Shown piece by piece: positions 28,271 through 36,857 of a DNA stretch of 64,000 nt. Both the position numbers and the translations under genes were made by a program. The stretch spans positions 62,001-126,000 of the forward strand of contig CASENB010000023.1 of the NCBI GenBank assembly GCA_949289305.1, read 5' to 3'. Origin of the DNA: an uncultured Spirochaetales bacterium (GTDB lineage Bacteria > Spirochaetota > Spirochaetia > Sphaerochaetales > Sphaerochaetaceae). How positions within the stretch are numbered: position 1 is the stretch's first letter; the number at the start of each line of letters is the position of its first letter. A model generated the notes under the pieces. That model saw only the letters and a program-made list of their open reading frames with translations, had not been told where the DNA came from and did no database searches.

Positions 28271-29387
28271 CTATCCATCTCCATATAGAGTATGTTTTTT
28301 TAATGAGTTAGGTAAATTTTGCGACTTAACGGTTTTGTTTGAAGAAAGTCCAGATAAACAAACTCACCGCTCGTCTAAATGGTTTATTAATGATTTTAAA
28401 TATTTTAAGGCTGTTTTCCTTAAAAGCTACAAAATACAAAAATCAAAAGCTGATATGCCGCATAAAATTATTGCTCCATCAATCATTAAAGAAATACGTA
28501 AAGATTATGATTTTCGAATAATAGGAGTATATAGTACTTATTCTGCAATTTTGGCAATAACTTATATGAAGTTAAAGAAAATTCCTTATTGGATTGAGGC
28601 AGATGGTGGTTTTCCAAAAAATGGACATGGTCTAAGAGAAAAATTTAAAACTTTTCTTTTAAAAAGTGCAGAAGGCTATTTCAGCCCTAGTCTAATCACA
28701 GACTCATTCTTAATACATTATGGAGCAGATTCATCAAAGATACATAGATATCCGTTTACTTCTTTGTATAAAAAAGACATATTAAAACAGCCTTTAAAAA
28801 TTGAAGAAAAGGCAGAGTATAAAAAAAGATTAAATATAAAAGAAAACAAGGTAATTATAAGTGTTGGACAATTTATTCCAAGAAAAGGCTTCGATATTTT
28901 GTTAAAAGCGTTGAAAGACATATCTGATGATGTTGGAATCTATCTAATTGGGGGAAAAGCTCCTGATGAATATATAAAACTAATAAAGGAACTTCGAATA
29001 GAAAAAAACGTACATTTTATTGAGTTTGCGGAAAAGCAAAAATTAGCAAAATACTACATGTGTGCCGACTTGTTTGTTTTCCCTACAAGGGAAGACATTT
29101 GGGGACTAGTAATAAATGAAGCTATGGCATATGGGCTTCCCATAATAACAACAGATAGGTGTGGCGCAGGTTTAGCTCTCGTATCATCAGAGAATGGAGA
29201 AATTGTTCCATCTGAGAATGTGTCTGCATTAGAAAAATCTTTGAAAAAATTTCTCCTATTAGGAAAAGAGGACTTATATAAAAAGGGAAATTATAGCATA
29301 AAAGCAATACAGAGTTATACATTTGAGAATATGGCAAAACAACATATCTTAGTCTTTGAATCTCTTTTGAAAAAGAAAACTTTCTAA
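28248..29387 (+). CDS. Family 4-type glycosyltransferase (GT-B)
   Basis: 379 residues. N-terminal KILFTTNYPSPYRVCFFNEL, PYWIEADGGFPKNGHGLRE in the middle, and C-terminal blocks ISVGQFIPRKGFDILL, IYLIGGKAPDEYI, and FVFPTREDIWGLVINEAMAYG (Ex7E-like), GAGLALVSSENGEIV. The nucleotide-sugar specificity cannot be read. Its start lies inside the 3' end of the FrhB-like gene, downstream of a G tract, so its translation may depend on the upstream frame. Confidence 0.87.
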   Translation: MKILFTTNYPSPYRVCFFNELGKFCDLTVLFEESPDKQTHRSSKWFINDFKYFKAVFLKSYKIQKSKADMPHKIIAPSIIKEIRKDYDFRIIGVYSTYSAILAITYMKLKKIPYWIEADGGFPKNGHGLREKFKTFLLKSAEGYFSPSLITDSFLIHYGADSSKIHRYPFTSLYKKDILKQPLKIEEKAEYKKRLNIKENKVIISVGQFIPRKGFDILLKALKDISDDVGIYLIGGKAPDEYIKLIKELRIEKNVHFIEFAEKQKLAKYYMCADLFVFPTREDIWGLVINEAMAYGLPIITTDRCGAGLALVSSENGEIVPSENVSALEKSLKKFLLLGKEDLYKKGNYSIKAIQSYTFENMAKQHILVFESLLKKKTF

Positions 29388-29462
29388 ACTGATCTTTCTT
29401 ATGAAGAGATAATACTATGTGAATGTATTGCAGATTAAAAGTCTCTAGGTTATTTAGATAAA

Positions 29463-30845
29463 ATGAAATTAAAAATAAGTAATAGGAATGCAATTATAGC
29501 AACCGTAATGATTGTGGGCTTAGTATTTTTCTATGCCTCTGCTTTAGATTATATCTGTTCTTCTATTACCAATTTTATCAACTCATTATTATTTTTTATA
29601 ATCGGATTAGTTTCTATCATAATTTGCATTAAAATAAAGTATAGTTTTTCAATTAAAAGTTTTATATTTATTTTTATCTTATTTTTTTGTTCTATTGCTC
29701 CTATGATGCAATTAGCATCAGGCGGTTTTCCTTGGCACTATAAAGCCTCTTCTCTGACTATTTTGTATTCTCTTCTTTTGCTTGTGGCATGGATTATTAC
29801 ATATGAAGTAACATATAGATTGAAAGTTTATCATAGGGTTTCTACTAAAATTGTTTTCGAGCAGAACTATAAAACTTATGTTGATGTTATTTTGTTAATA
29901 TTAGCAGTAGGTTCTACTGTTCTTTGTATAAAATATTATGGTTTTTTGAATCTTTTTAGCAGAAGTATTAGTGCTGCAAATGTATCTTATAATGATGGTA
30001 ATGGATTACCCCTTATAATGGGGCATGTTATAAGGAACATACCAATTCTTGTCTTTAGCATGGAATTAATGAGATATAGAAAATTAAATTTCTATATCTT
30101 TACTTCTTTTTTTTGTACAATCATTACAAAATTTCCTACAGGTATTGGCAGATTTAATATGGCTGTTGTTTATATTGGTCTAACAGTCACAATCTTTCCG
30201 CATTTCTTTAAACGAAATAAATATTTTGAATTGATATTATCAATTGGATTGTTATATGTATTCCCCATTATTAACATTTTTCGATATGTTTCTCTTGATA
30301 ATATATCTATTCAACAAATTGTAGATTATTACAAGGGCATTAGAGAAATATTTACATCAGGAGATTTTGATGCTTTTTCTATGTTTGTTATGACAGTGGA
30401 GAATATAGATAAACATGGTCCTATATGGGGTGCGATTTTCGGTAGTTTATTTTTCTTTGTTCCCCGATCCATATGGACAACAAAACCTGTTGGAAGTGGT
30501 ACATATTTGGCTGAAATGCAAGGGCTAAAATTTGACAATCTCTCTTGTCCCATCTTTGCTGAGGGGTATTTAAATGGTGGCATATTAGGCTTGCTGCTGA
30601 GTGCTTTTATATTTGCTAAAATATCTAAAATGCTAGATGCTTTTTATTGGGAAGACGAAACTATCCTAAGAGAAGATCATCGGTTTATTGATTTTGTTTA
30701 TCCATATTTACTTGGATATTTTTTTACAATTTGTCGTGGTGCATTAATTTCTTGCTTTGCTTATACAATTGGCTTCTTATGTACTGCCCTACTAGTGTTT
30801 TTGCTATCACATACTGCAAAAATCTCAAAAAGACAAAACGTATAA
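29463..30845 (+). CDS. Oligosaccharide repeat-unit polymerase (Wzy-like)
   Basis: 460 residues, about 12 hydrophobic segments. The C-terminal third has FFVPRSIWTTKPVGSGTYLA and GYLNGGILGLLLSAFIFA, patterns seen in the O-antigen polymerase branch of about 450 residues (PF14296-like). It would join cluster B repeat units in the periplasm. It stands 75 bp after the glycosyltransferase and 9 bp before the acetyltransferase. Cluster B also has a second Wzy/WaaL-type gene (33985-35174), so the two may act as polymerase and ligase or on different linkages. Confidence 0.8.
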   Translation: MKLKISNRNAIIATVMIVGLVFFYASALDYICSSITNFINSLLFFIIGLVSIIICIKIKYSFSIKSFIFIFILFFCSIAPMMQLASGGFPWHYKASSLTILYSLLLLVAWIITYEVTYRLKVYHRVSTKIVFEQNYKTYVDVILLILAVGSTVLCIKYYGFLNLFSRSISAANVSYNDGNGLPLIMGHVIRNIPILVFSMELMRYRKLNFYIFTSFFCTIITKFPTGIGRFNMAVVYIGLTVTIFPHFFKRNKYFELILSIGLLYVFPIINIFRYVSLDNISIQQIVDYYKGIREIFTSGDFDAFSMFVMTVENIDKHGPIWGAIFGSLFFFVPRSIWTTKPVGSGTYLAEMQGLKFDNLSCPIFAEGYLNGGILGLLLSAFIFAKISKMLDAFYWEDETILREDHRFIDFVYPYLLGYFFTICRGALISCFAYTIGFLCTALLVFLLSHTAKISKRQNV

Positions 30846-30854
30846 GGAACTCTT

Positions 30855-31373
30855 ATGTTTGAAAATATTAAAGCTGACTATTCTCGTAGTACAAAAAAGA
30901 AATTTACTTTATTTAATTTTCTTGCATTATGCATAAGTAGCAAGGGTGTTGATGCTGTAAAAAATTTTAGGATTTCACACTGGTTTTATAAACACAATCT
31001 ATTAATTTTTGCTAAGATTTTTCAAAATAAAAATATAAAAAGAAATGGGTGTGATATCGGCTATAAGGCTTCAATAGGAAAAGGCTTTGCTATAGGACAC
31101 CCTGTAGGAATTGTAATTTCTTCAAATGCTTTTATCGGTGAAAATGTTACTATTATGTCAGGCGTGACGATTGGTACAAAATGTTTGAATGCCCAAAATA
31201 ACGGAAATCCCACAATAGAGAATAACGTATATATTGGAACAGGAGCCAAAATTTTAGGAGCTGTTAATATTAAAGAAGGATCAACAATTGGAGCTAATGC
31301 TGTAATTGTTTGTGATGTCGATGCGTGTTCGGTCTGGGGTGGTGTACCAGGAAAGAAGATACGTGGAGTATAG
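30855..31373 (+). CDS. Serine acetyltransferase-like hexapeptide-repeat O-acetyltransferase
   Basis: 172 residues. From about residue 60 the left-handed beta-helix repeats are clear: IGYKASIGKGFAIGHPVGIV, then IGENVTIMSGVTIGTK, and IENNVYIGTGAKILGAVNIK. The His in GHPVG is the probable catalytic base. The short N-terminus resembles the CysE-like WcaB/EpsC group that acetylates sugars in polysaccharide operons. It ends 3 bp before the next ATG. Confidence 0.85.
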   Translation: MFENIKADYSRSTKKKFTLFNFLALCISSKGVDAVKNFRISHWFYKHNLLIFAKIFQNKNIKRNGCDIGYKASIGKGFAIGHPVGIVISSNAFIGENVTIMSGVTIGTKCLNAQNNGNPTIENNVYIGTGAKILGAVNIKEGSTIGANAVIVCDVDACSVWGGVPGKKIRGV

Positions 31374-31376
31374 TAC

Positions 31377-32513
31377 ATGAAAGTTGCTTTTGTAAAACAA
31401 GATGTATATCAAGATCTTTATGTTGGAAATAAAGAAATGACAATATCGGAATTACTATTTTCTTCTACAGGACGAGTAGGACCTATAAGTTTGTTTGAGG
31501 AATATGATTGCGATTTTTATATAGTAAATGAAGAAAATACAACAGAGTGTCATATTTGGGAAAAAGTAATGCCTCAAAAAATTAAAGAATTTAGAAAACT
31601 TAACACACAACTTGTGACTAATATTAAAGGCATGGAATTCCATGAGCCAGGAAGCGATAAACCAAACGGTTATTATTCAGTATCTTGCGATAGCATAGAG
31701 TGGGGGAAATATAACATTGTTATTTCTATAAATGTTTCAGTTCCTACGAAAATTGTGAAAAAGTTTCCTCAAGTTCTTTGGACTTATATGATAGGAGAAG
31801 CAAATTTTGCTTTGAATAAGGCATATTTTGGGTATGATTTATGCCTGAATCAATTAATTAGAGGCGAACAGGATTTAATTAATGGAATTATAGACTTTCC
31901 TTATACTTTTGTTGGCCCGACCATATTAGAAAGAATTGCAAAAAATGAATTTGGAACAGTTGAAAAATCAGGTATTTATGGAGAAATTAATACTACGACA
32001 GAACGTCCCGTTCGAAATATTCCGCAATTTGGTCCTATAAGTGAAGAAACGGGCGAACCCATTATTGTTCACAAACAGAATATCAAAAATAACCTGTTTG
32101 AACTATATAGAGCAAAATACTATTTAAAAGTTGGAGGCCGAAAAACTAGAGGAAATGGTATAATAGAAGCAATTTCTGCAGGAACTGTAGCTCTATTATC
32201 TCCTAGTGATGTTATTTGCTCCCAACTTTTACCTAAAGAAGCTTGGGTTAATAGTTCTGAAGAAGCAATTGAAAAGATAAATTTCCTTAATAATAACCCG
32301 CAAGAATATAATAAATTATTAGAGAAAGAAAGATTTTTAGTTTCTCAATTTGTAATCGATTATCCTAAATATTGGTTAGATAAAGCTTACCAGTTAAAAC
32401 AAGAAAAAGGAACAGCTAACAAAACAAAGCATTATTCTTTATTTAGATATGCACTCGATATTAGTAAAAGATTTATTCAAAAAAAGAAACGAATTAAAGC
32501 ATTTGGGAAATAA
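31377..32513 (+). CDS. Probable glycosyltransferase, family not recognised
   Basis: 378 residues, no membrane segment. The C-terminal block TRGNGIIEAISAGTVALLSP followed by WVNSSEEAIEKINFL resembles the nucleotide-sugar binding half of GT-B enzymes of the exostosin or GT4-like type. The N-terminal half (FVKQDVYQDLYVGN, NYKGM-like stretch) is not familiar. Tight spacing, 3 bp after the acetyltransferase and 25 bp before Wzx, makes it part of the repeat-unit operon. I cannot exclude a sugar-modifying enzyme. Confidence 0.55.
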   Translation: MKVAFVKQDVYQDLYVGNKEMTISELLFSSTGRVGPISLFEEYDCDFYIVNEENTTECHIWEKVMPQKIKEFRKLNTQLVTNIKGMEFHEPGSDKPNGYYSVSCDSIEWGKYNIVISINVSVPTKIVKKFPQVLWTYMIGEANFALNKAYFGYDLCLNQLIRGEQDLINGIIDFPYTFVGPTILERIAKNEFGTVEKSGIYGEINTTTERPVRNIPQFGPISEETGEPIIVHKQNIKNNLFELYRAKYYLKVGGRKTRGNGIIEAISAGTVALLSPSDVICSQLLPKEAWVNSSEEAIEKINFLNNNPQEYNKLLEKERFLVSQFVIDYPKYWLDKAYQLKQEKGTANKTKHYSLFRYALDISKRFIQKKKRIKAFGK

Positions 32514-32538
32514 GTTGATTTAGACAAGCAAGTTAAAA

Positions 32539-33972
32539 ATGAAAAATATAAAAGAAAATTTGTTATTTAGTTTTTGTTACCAAGCTTTAGCAACTTTATT
32601 TCCGTTGATAACAACTCCATACATCTCGAGAGTTTTAGGTGCAGAAGGAATTGGAATTTATTCATATTCTTCATCTATCGCATTATATTTTATTTATTTC
32701 GGTATGTTGGGTGTGTCAGACTATGGAAATAGATGTATAGCCCAAATTAGAGACAATCAAGAGCAACTAAATAAAACATTTTCTAGCATTTATTATTTGC
32801 AATTAATTACAGGCAGTATTTCTGTATTGCTTTATATTTTTTATTCCTTAAATTTAAGCCAATATCGTTTAGTTTCTTTAATTCAAATTATTTATGTTAT
32901 TAGAACAGTATTTGATATAAGCTGGTTATTTTTTGGATTAGAGGAATTTAAATTAACAGCGACACGGCAAATGATAATAAGGGTAATCAATTTAATTTCA
33001 ATTCTCGTTTTTGTAAATGACGAAAATGATCTATGGATATATACATTGATTATGACCATTTGCAATTTTTCAAATTGTGTTGTGTTATGGTTTTTTCTAA
33101 AAGGAAGAGTAAAATTTGTATTTGTAACGATAACTGATTGCTTTAAACATTTTAAGTCAGATTTAAAACTTTTTATTCCTGTTTTATCTTTAAGCGTGTT
33201 CGGGGTTCTTGATAAGATCATGATTGGAGCATTAGTTTCTGTTGAGGAAACGGGGTACTATGAATGTGCAGATAAAATCGTACTAATTTGTTCTGCTATT
33301 TTTTCTGCTTTTAGCTCTGTGTTAATGCCCCGAGTATCTAATTTGCTAGCAATAGGCAACAGAGAGAAAGCCTTAAAATATTTTTATATATCCTTAGAGA
33401 TTATTATGTGTATTGCAATCGCTTTATCATCTGGTTTTATTGCAGTTGCAAAAGAATTTATTCCATTATTTTATGGGAAGGGATATGAAAAAAGTATTAT
33501 TTTGTTGATAGGTTTATCAATAGGTATTCCTTTTACTGGATGGGCTTATGTTTATCGTGTTCTATATTTAATTCCCGCAGAAAAAGATTCTATTTATGTT
33601 AATTCAACTATTTTCGGGGCAATCCTAAATACTATTTTTAATTTTATACTTATCACTGCTGTAGGAACAATTGGGGCTGTTATAGCAACTGTTTTATCTC
33701 AAGCTATTATTGCTTTTTATCAATCTTATAAAGTTCGTATGGATATAAAGCCGATTAAAATTTTTAAAAGTATTGCTTTGTTTTTATTATTAGGCATTAT
33801 TATGATAGTGACGATTAGGTTTGTCGCTAGCAAATTAAAACCAACTTGGATGACATTAATAATCGAAATAGGGTTAGGTGTTTTTATTTACGGGGTAGGT
33901 GCCTTTTTGATTTTACTACTTGGTAAAAATGATATTGTAACTTCAATAGTAAAAAAGATATTTTGTTTCTAG
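32539..33972 (+). CDS. Wzx-type polysaccharide flippase
   Basis: 477 residues, about 12-14 membrane segments. The opening NLLFSFCYQALATLFPLITTP followed by YISRVLGAEGIGIYSYSSSI is typical of Wzx in O-antigen and capsule loci. It would flip the cluster B repeat unit. The spacing to the following Wzy-like gene is 12 bp. It is only distantly similar by eye to the cluster A flippase at 3163-4683, consistent with different repeat units. Confidence 0.9.
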   Translation: MKNIKENLLFSFCYQALATLFPLITTPYISRVLGAEGIGIYSYSSSIALYFIYFGMLGVSDYGNRCIAQIRDNQEQLNKTFSSIYYLQLITGSISVLLYIFYSLNLSQYRLVSLIQIIYVIRTVFDISWLFFGLEEFKLTATRQMIIRVINLISILVFVNDENDLWIYTLIMTICNFSNCVVLWFFLKGRVKFVFVTITDCFKHFKSDLKLFIPVLSLSVFGVLDKIMIGALVSVEETGYYECADKIVLICSAIFSAFSSVLMPRVSNLLAIGNREKALKYFYISLEIIMCIAIALSSGFIAVAKEFIPLFYGKGYEKSIILLIGLSIGIPFTGWAYVYRVLYLIPAEKDSIYVNSTIFGAILNTIFNFILITAVGTIGAVIATVLSQAIIAFYQSYKVRMDIKPIKIFKSIALFLLLGIIMIVTIRFVASKLKPTWMTLIIEIGLGVFIYGVGAFLILLLGKNDIVTSIVKKIFCF

Positions 33973-33984
33973 TTCGGATTATAT

Positions 33985-35174
33985 ATGACTAATTTTTCAG
34001 TACGTGATAGCTTAAAATTCTCCACGAGCAAATTATTATTGTATCTTACAGTAATTGCAATTTTTATTTCAGTTTTATCGCAATTGCCATTAGATATAAA
34101 CAATTTTGATGTGCTTAATTTGGTTGTATGGGCATTCGTAGGAGTCTGCTTTGTGTTTGTACCCCATAAAATACTTGTATCAAATTATTTGTTGCTTTTG
34201 ATATTTAATTTATGTTTTTTTGCTTCGTGCCAGCTTACAGGTGTTATCATAGGTGATATAAAAGTATTATCTCCTCTAATAAGAGTAATTTGCATTCCGA
34301 TTTTAATTTATTACGTATCATATTATTTGATAAGACAATTAAATGATTCTGGATTAATTTTATTTGAAGTCTATGTATTAGGAATGTCTTTTTTATGCTT
34401 TTACTTGATATTTTCACAAGTTTTAGGAAATTTTAGTTCATGGATGAGTAGTTCTGTATATTTGTTGAAAGGATCTACTCATAAAAATACATTAGGGCAA
34501 CTTTTAGGAACGGCGATCATAATTGTGCTTTACTTGGGTAGCAATTTTAAGATTATTAAAAATAAGGCAATCAAGGTAATTTTGTTAGCAACAATGATTA
34601 TGGCTTTAGTATTTGTTCAAAGTCGAAGTTCATTACTTCTTGTTGGTATGATACTAATGTATTCGATATTAAAAAAAGTAAAGATAGTTTATTTTATTCC
34701 TTTTTCCATATTGTTCATTTTTGTTCTTACTCAAACTAATGCTTTAGAGATAATAAGTCATGCTTTTCAAATTGACAAATATACTACTAGTCAAGGCTTG
34801 AATTTAAATAATTTTTCTAGTGGTCGTCTGTTTTTTTATGACCAAGCTTTTCAAGAATTTATAGATCACCCTATACTAGGTAGGGGGGGGGGTACTATGT
34901 AGATAATTTTATCTTGAATTCTCTAGTAAACGGAGGTCTATTAGGAGGAGGAATATTAATTGGGACACTGCTGGTCCGAGTCTGTAAGAATCTTTCATTT
35001 GCTAGAAAAACAAGAAATCATGAATTTGTGTTTTGGATTACATTTTTTTATACAGGGATTAGTTTTTTTGAAGCTTATCCCCCTTACGGCCCAGGTGTTG
35101 CTGGCATGGTCTTTTGGCTTACAAGCGGTTATGTAGACGCAAGTAAGATTAACCTGAGAATAGCCCAGAAGTAG
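33985..35174 (+). pseudogene. O-antigen polymerase/ligase-like protein, out of frame at a G10 tract (phase OFF)
   Basis: The first frame gives 305 residues (nine or ten membrane segments, PHKILVSNYLLLL, then HKNTLGQLLGTAIIIVLYLG) and ends abnormally with GRGGGTM. The second frame, open from before 34914 to 35174, continues as DNFILNSLVNGGLLGGGILI and further membrane segments. They join if the G10 run is 8 or 11 long, giving LGRGG(G)YYVDNFILNS and a protein of about 395 residues, the normal Wzy/WaaL length with the H/D-N-x-L-type motif intact. I see no other defect, so this is best read as a phase-variable gene in the OFF state. Confidence 0.82.
34883..34892 (+). repeat. Poly-G tract (10 G) causing a frameshift in a Wzy-like gene
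   Basis: Ten consecutive G followed by TACTATG. The longest tract in the window. The two halves of the gene are in frames that would match at 8 or 11 G. Confidence 0.92.
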
Positions 35175-35591
35175 CACTCTACTTTTTAGCAGAAAAGCAA
35201 AGGGCAAAACAATTTAAATAATCCAGAGTCATTACTTCTTAATGTAATCTTTTATAGCTCCATTTCAAGGTAATTTGTTACTAACGGAAACCCTTGTAAT
35301 ATAAACAGAGAAAGAAGAAAATAAAAACGATGTGAGGTAGAATCTGAATGAAGGTGTAAGCAATGTCACGGGCTTTTATTGAGTGAGACATATTTAAATG
35401 GATAAGTGCGCATTGCAGACCAAAATCCAACATTGCACGGAATTCAAATATGTGTATGATGAAGCCTACATGGGATGAAAAATACAAGACTTACCCAGTG
35501 AGATCTCATAGTCGCCGAGGTTGCAATATCTGTGTGTTTTGTCAACATTAAGTTCACAATTGGATGTACGGATATTTTACTGGTCTTAACC
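35175..35591. other. Non-coding or decayed sequence after cluster B
   Basis: About 400 bp with no recognisable gene. A 68-codon minus-strand frame (35281-35487) lacks recognisable motifs and a ribosome site. Adjacent to an IS remnant, it is probably debris from insertion and deletion events. Confidence 0.4.
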
Positions 35592-35860
35592 TACCTTTAG
35601 ATTATTGAGACTTTCCTTTCTAAACTCAAGAGGGTAGCTTTTTCATCCAAGGGACATTTTGATTCTTTTCTCATTGTACCAGTAAATATAAGTATCAACT
35701 TCCTTTATATTCTTATTGATTGACCAGCCTTTCCAGCTCTTCTTATAAAATATCTTATTTTTCATTCTTCCGAAGAAACCTTCGTATGCACTATTCAGGA
35801 GAGCTACCTATCTTCCTGAGTAAAAAGAATCATAGCAAATTCCTTAAAGCAGCAGGCTTA
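35592..35860 (-). mobile_element. IS3-family transposase remnant (C-terminal part of OrfB)
   Basis: The minus strand from 35795 reads NSAYEGFFGRMKNKIFYKK, then a stretch ending VDTYIYWYNEKRIKMSLG, an in-frame TGA, and KSYPLEFRKESLNNLK. These are the C-terminal catalytic-domain blocks of IS3/IS150-type transposases (the Glu of the DDE triad in the AYEGFFG block, and the YNEKR-x-LG-x-PLEFR ending). The upstream part is further degraded (stop at about 35810, with a residual SGR). No complete element, inverted repeats or first ORF are present, so it cannot move. Confidence 0.85.
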
Positions 35861-35890
35861 TGTAATAAAGTTCATGACTTAATAAGAATA

Positions 35891-36845
35891 TCAATTAGTT
35901 GGAATTTCAATAATAACTTTTCTCACTTTAGTAGGCTCATGAACTGCAACTGTGTCTCTATAGGCCGCATTAGAATGTATAATTATAGTCTCCCCTGCTT
36001 TTAACTTAGATAATTCTCCTCCATTAAAATCATAAGTAGACAGTATCTAGGTGTTCATCATATTTATTCAAAGTCTTGTTAGATAGCTTGGCGACATTTT
36101 CTATAAACACTAGTTCTTCTCCGTAAATCATATACTGAATGTTAATATATTTTCTGTGAGACTCATAGTAAGTCATACTAATAGGTTTTGTTATATAAGT
36201 CATCACATTTGCAACGATACCATTTCCCAATTTATAGCAACCATCTTTAAGTGTGCTTATAGAAAAATTCATAATAAAGTTATATGCTTCTTGAGAGAGC
36301 ACTTTTACTTCGTTCAGATTGTCACCATTAGCCCTATTAACATAACAATCTATAAATTCTCGAACAGCTCCTTCTCCACACTTATTTATACATATAAAGT
36401 CTGATACACGTTTTACTTCATTTATAGCATTTGACGGGCATACGATAAGCCCCCCTGCTGCCTTTACTGGAAGCATACATTTCAAATCTAATAAATCATC
36501 CCCAACGTATGCCACATTTGCCATAGTATATTCAGTACTATCTAGTTTTGAATAATATGCAATTACCTCTTTTAGCTTTTTATACTTTTCTCGACAGTCT
36601 TGATGAATCTCCTTAATACTTAGCTCTTTACAGCGTTTCTGAAGCATTACACTTTTTCTAGCGGTAATAATAACAGGAATAATTCCATACTTGGGCAGTA
36701 TTTCTTTTATACCACATCCATCTTTTATATCAAAAGCTTTAAAAAGTTCACCTTTCTCACCTATATAAACCTTACCATCAGTGAGAGTACCGTCAACATC
36801 CATAACAAGAAACTTTAATTTGAGGTTCATTAAACAATCATTCAT
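35891..36845 (-). pseudogene. KdsC-like HAD phosphatase fused to a YhcH-type domain, frameshifted
   Basis: Residues 1 to about 170 are a KdsC-type HAD phosphatase: FLVMDVDGTLTDGKVYIGE (nucleophile Asp), VIITARKS, and AYVGDDLLDLKCM with the metal-binding Asp pair. From about residue 180 a YhcH/YjgK/YiaL domain follows (FSISTLKDGCYKLGNGIVAN, then YESHRKYINIQYMI). The frame hits a stop at 36030, but the next frame continues the domain as TYDFNGGELSKLKAGETIII and ends VRKVIIEIPTN at a TGA at 35891-35893. One indel near 36040 thus breaks the C-terminus. The phosphatase domain could still be made. Confidence 0.75.
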
Positions 36846-36857
36846 GTCTTTACATTG

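Noticed and set aside
36450-36456. Short C run in the HAD-YhcH gene as a seventh phase-variable tract
   Set aside because: Only six bases long; runs of this length are not notably unstable, and the frameshift in this gene is elsewhere (near 36040).
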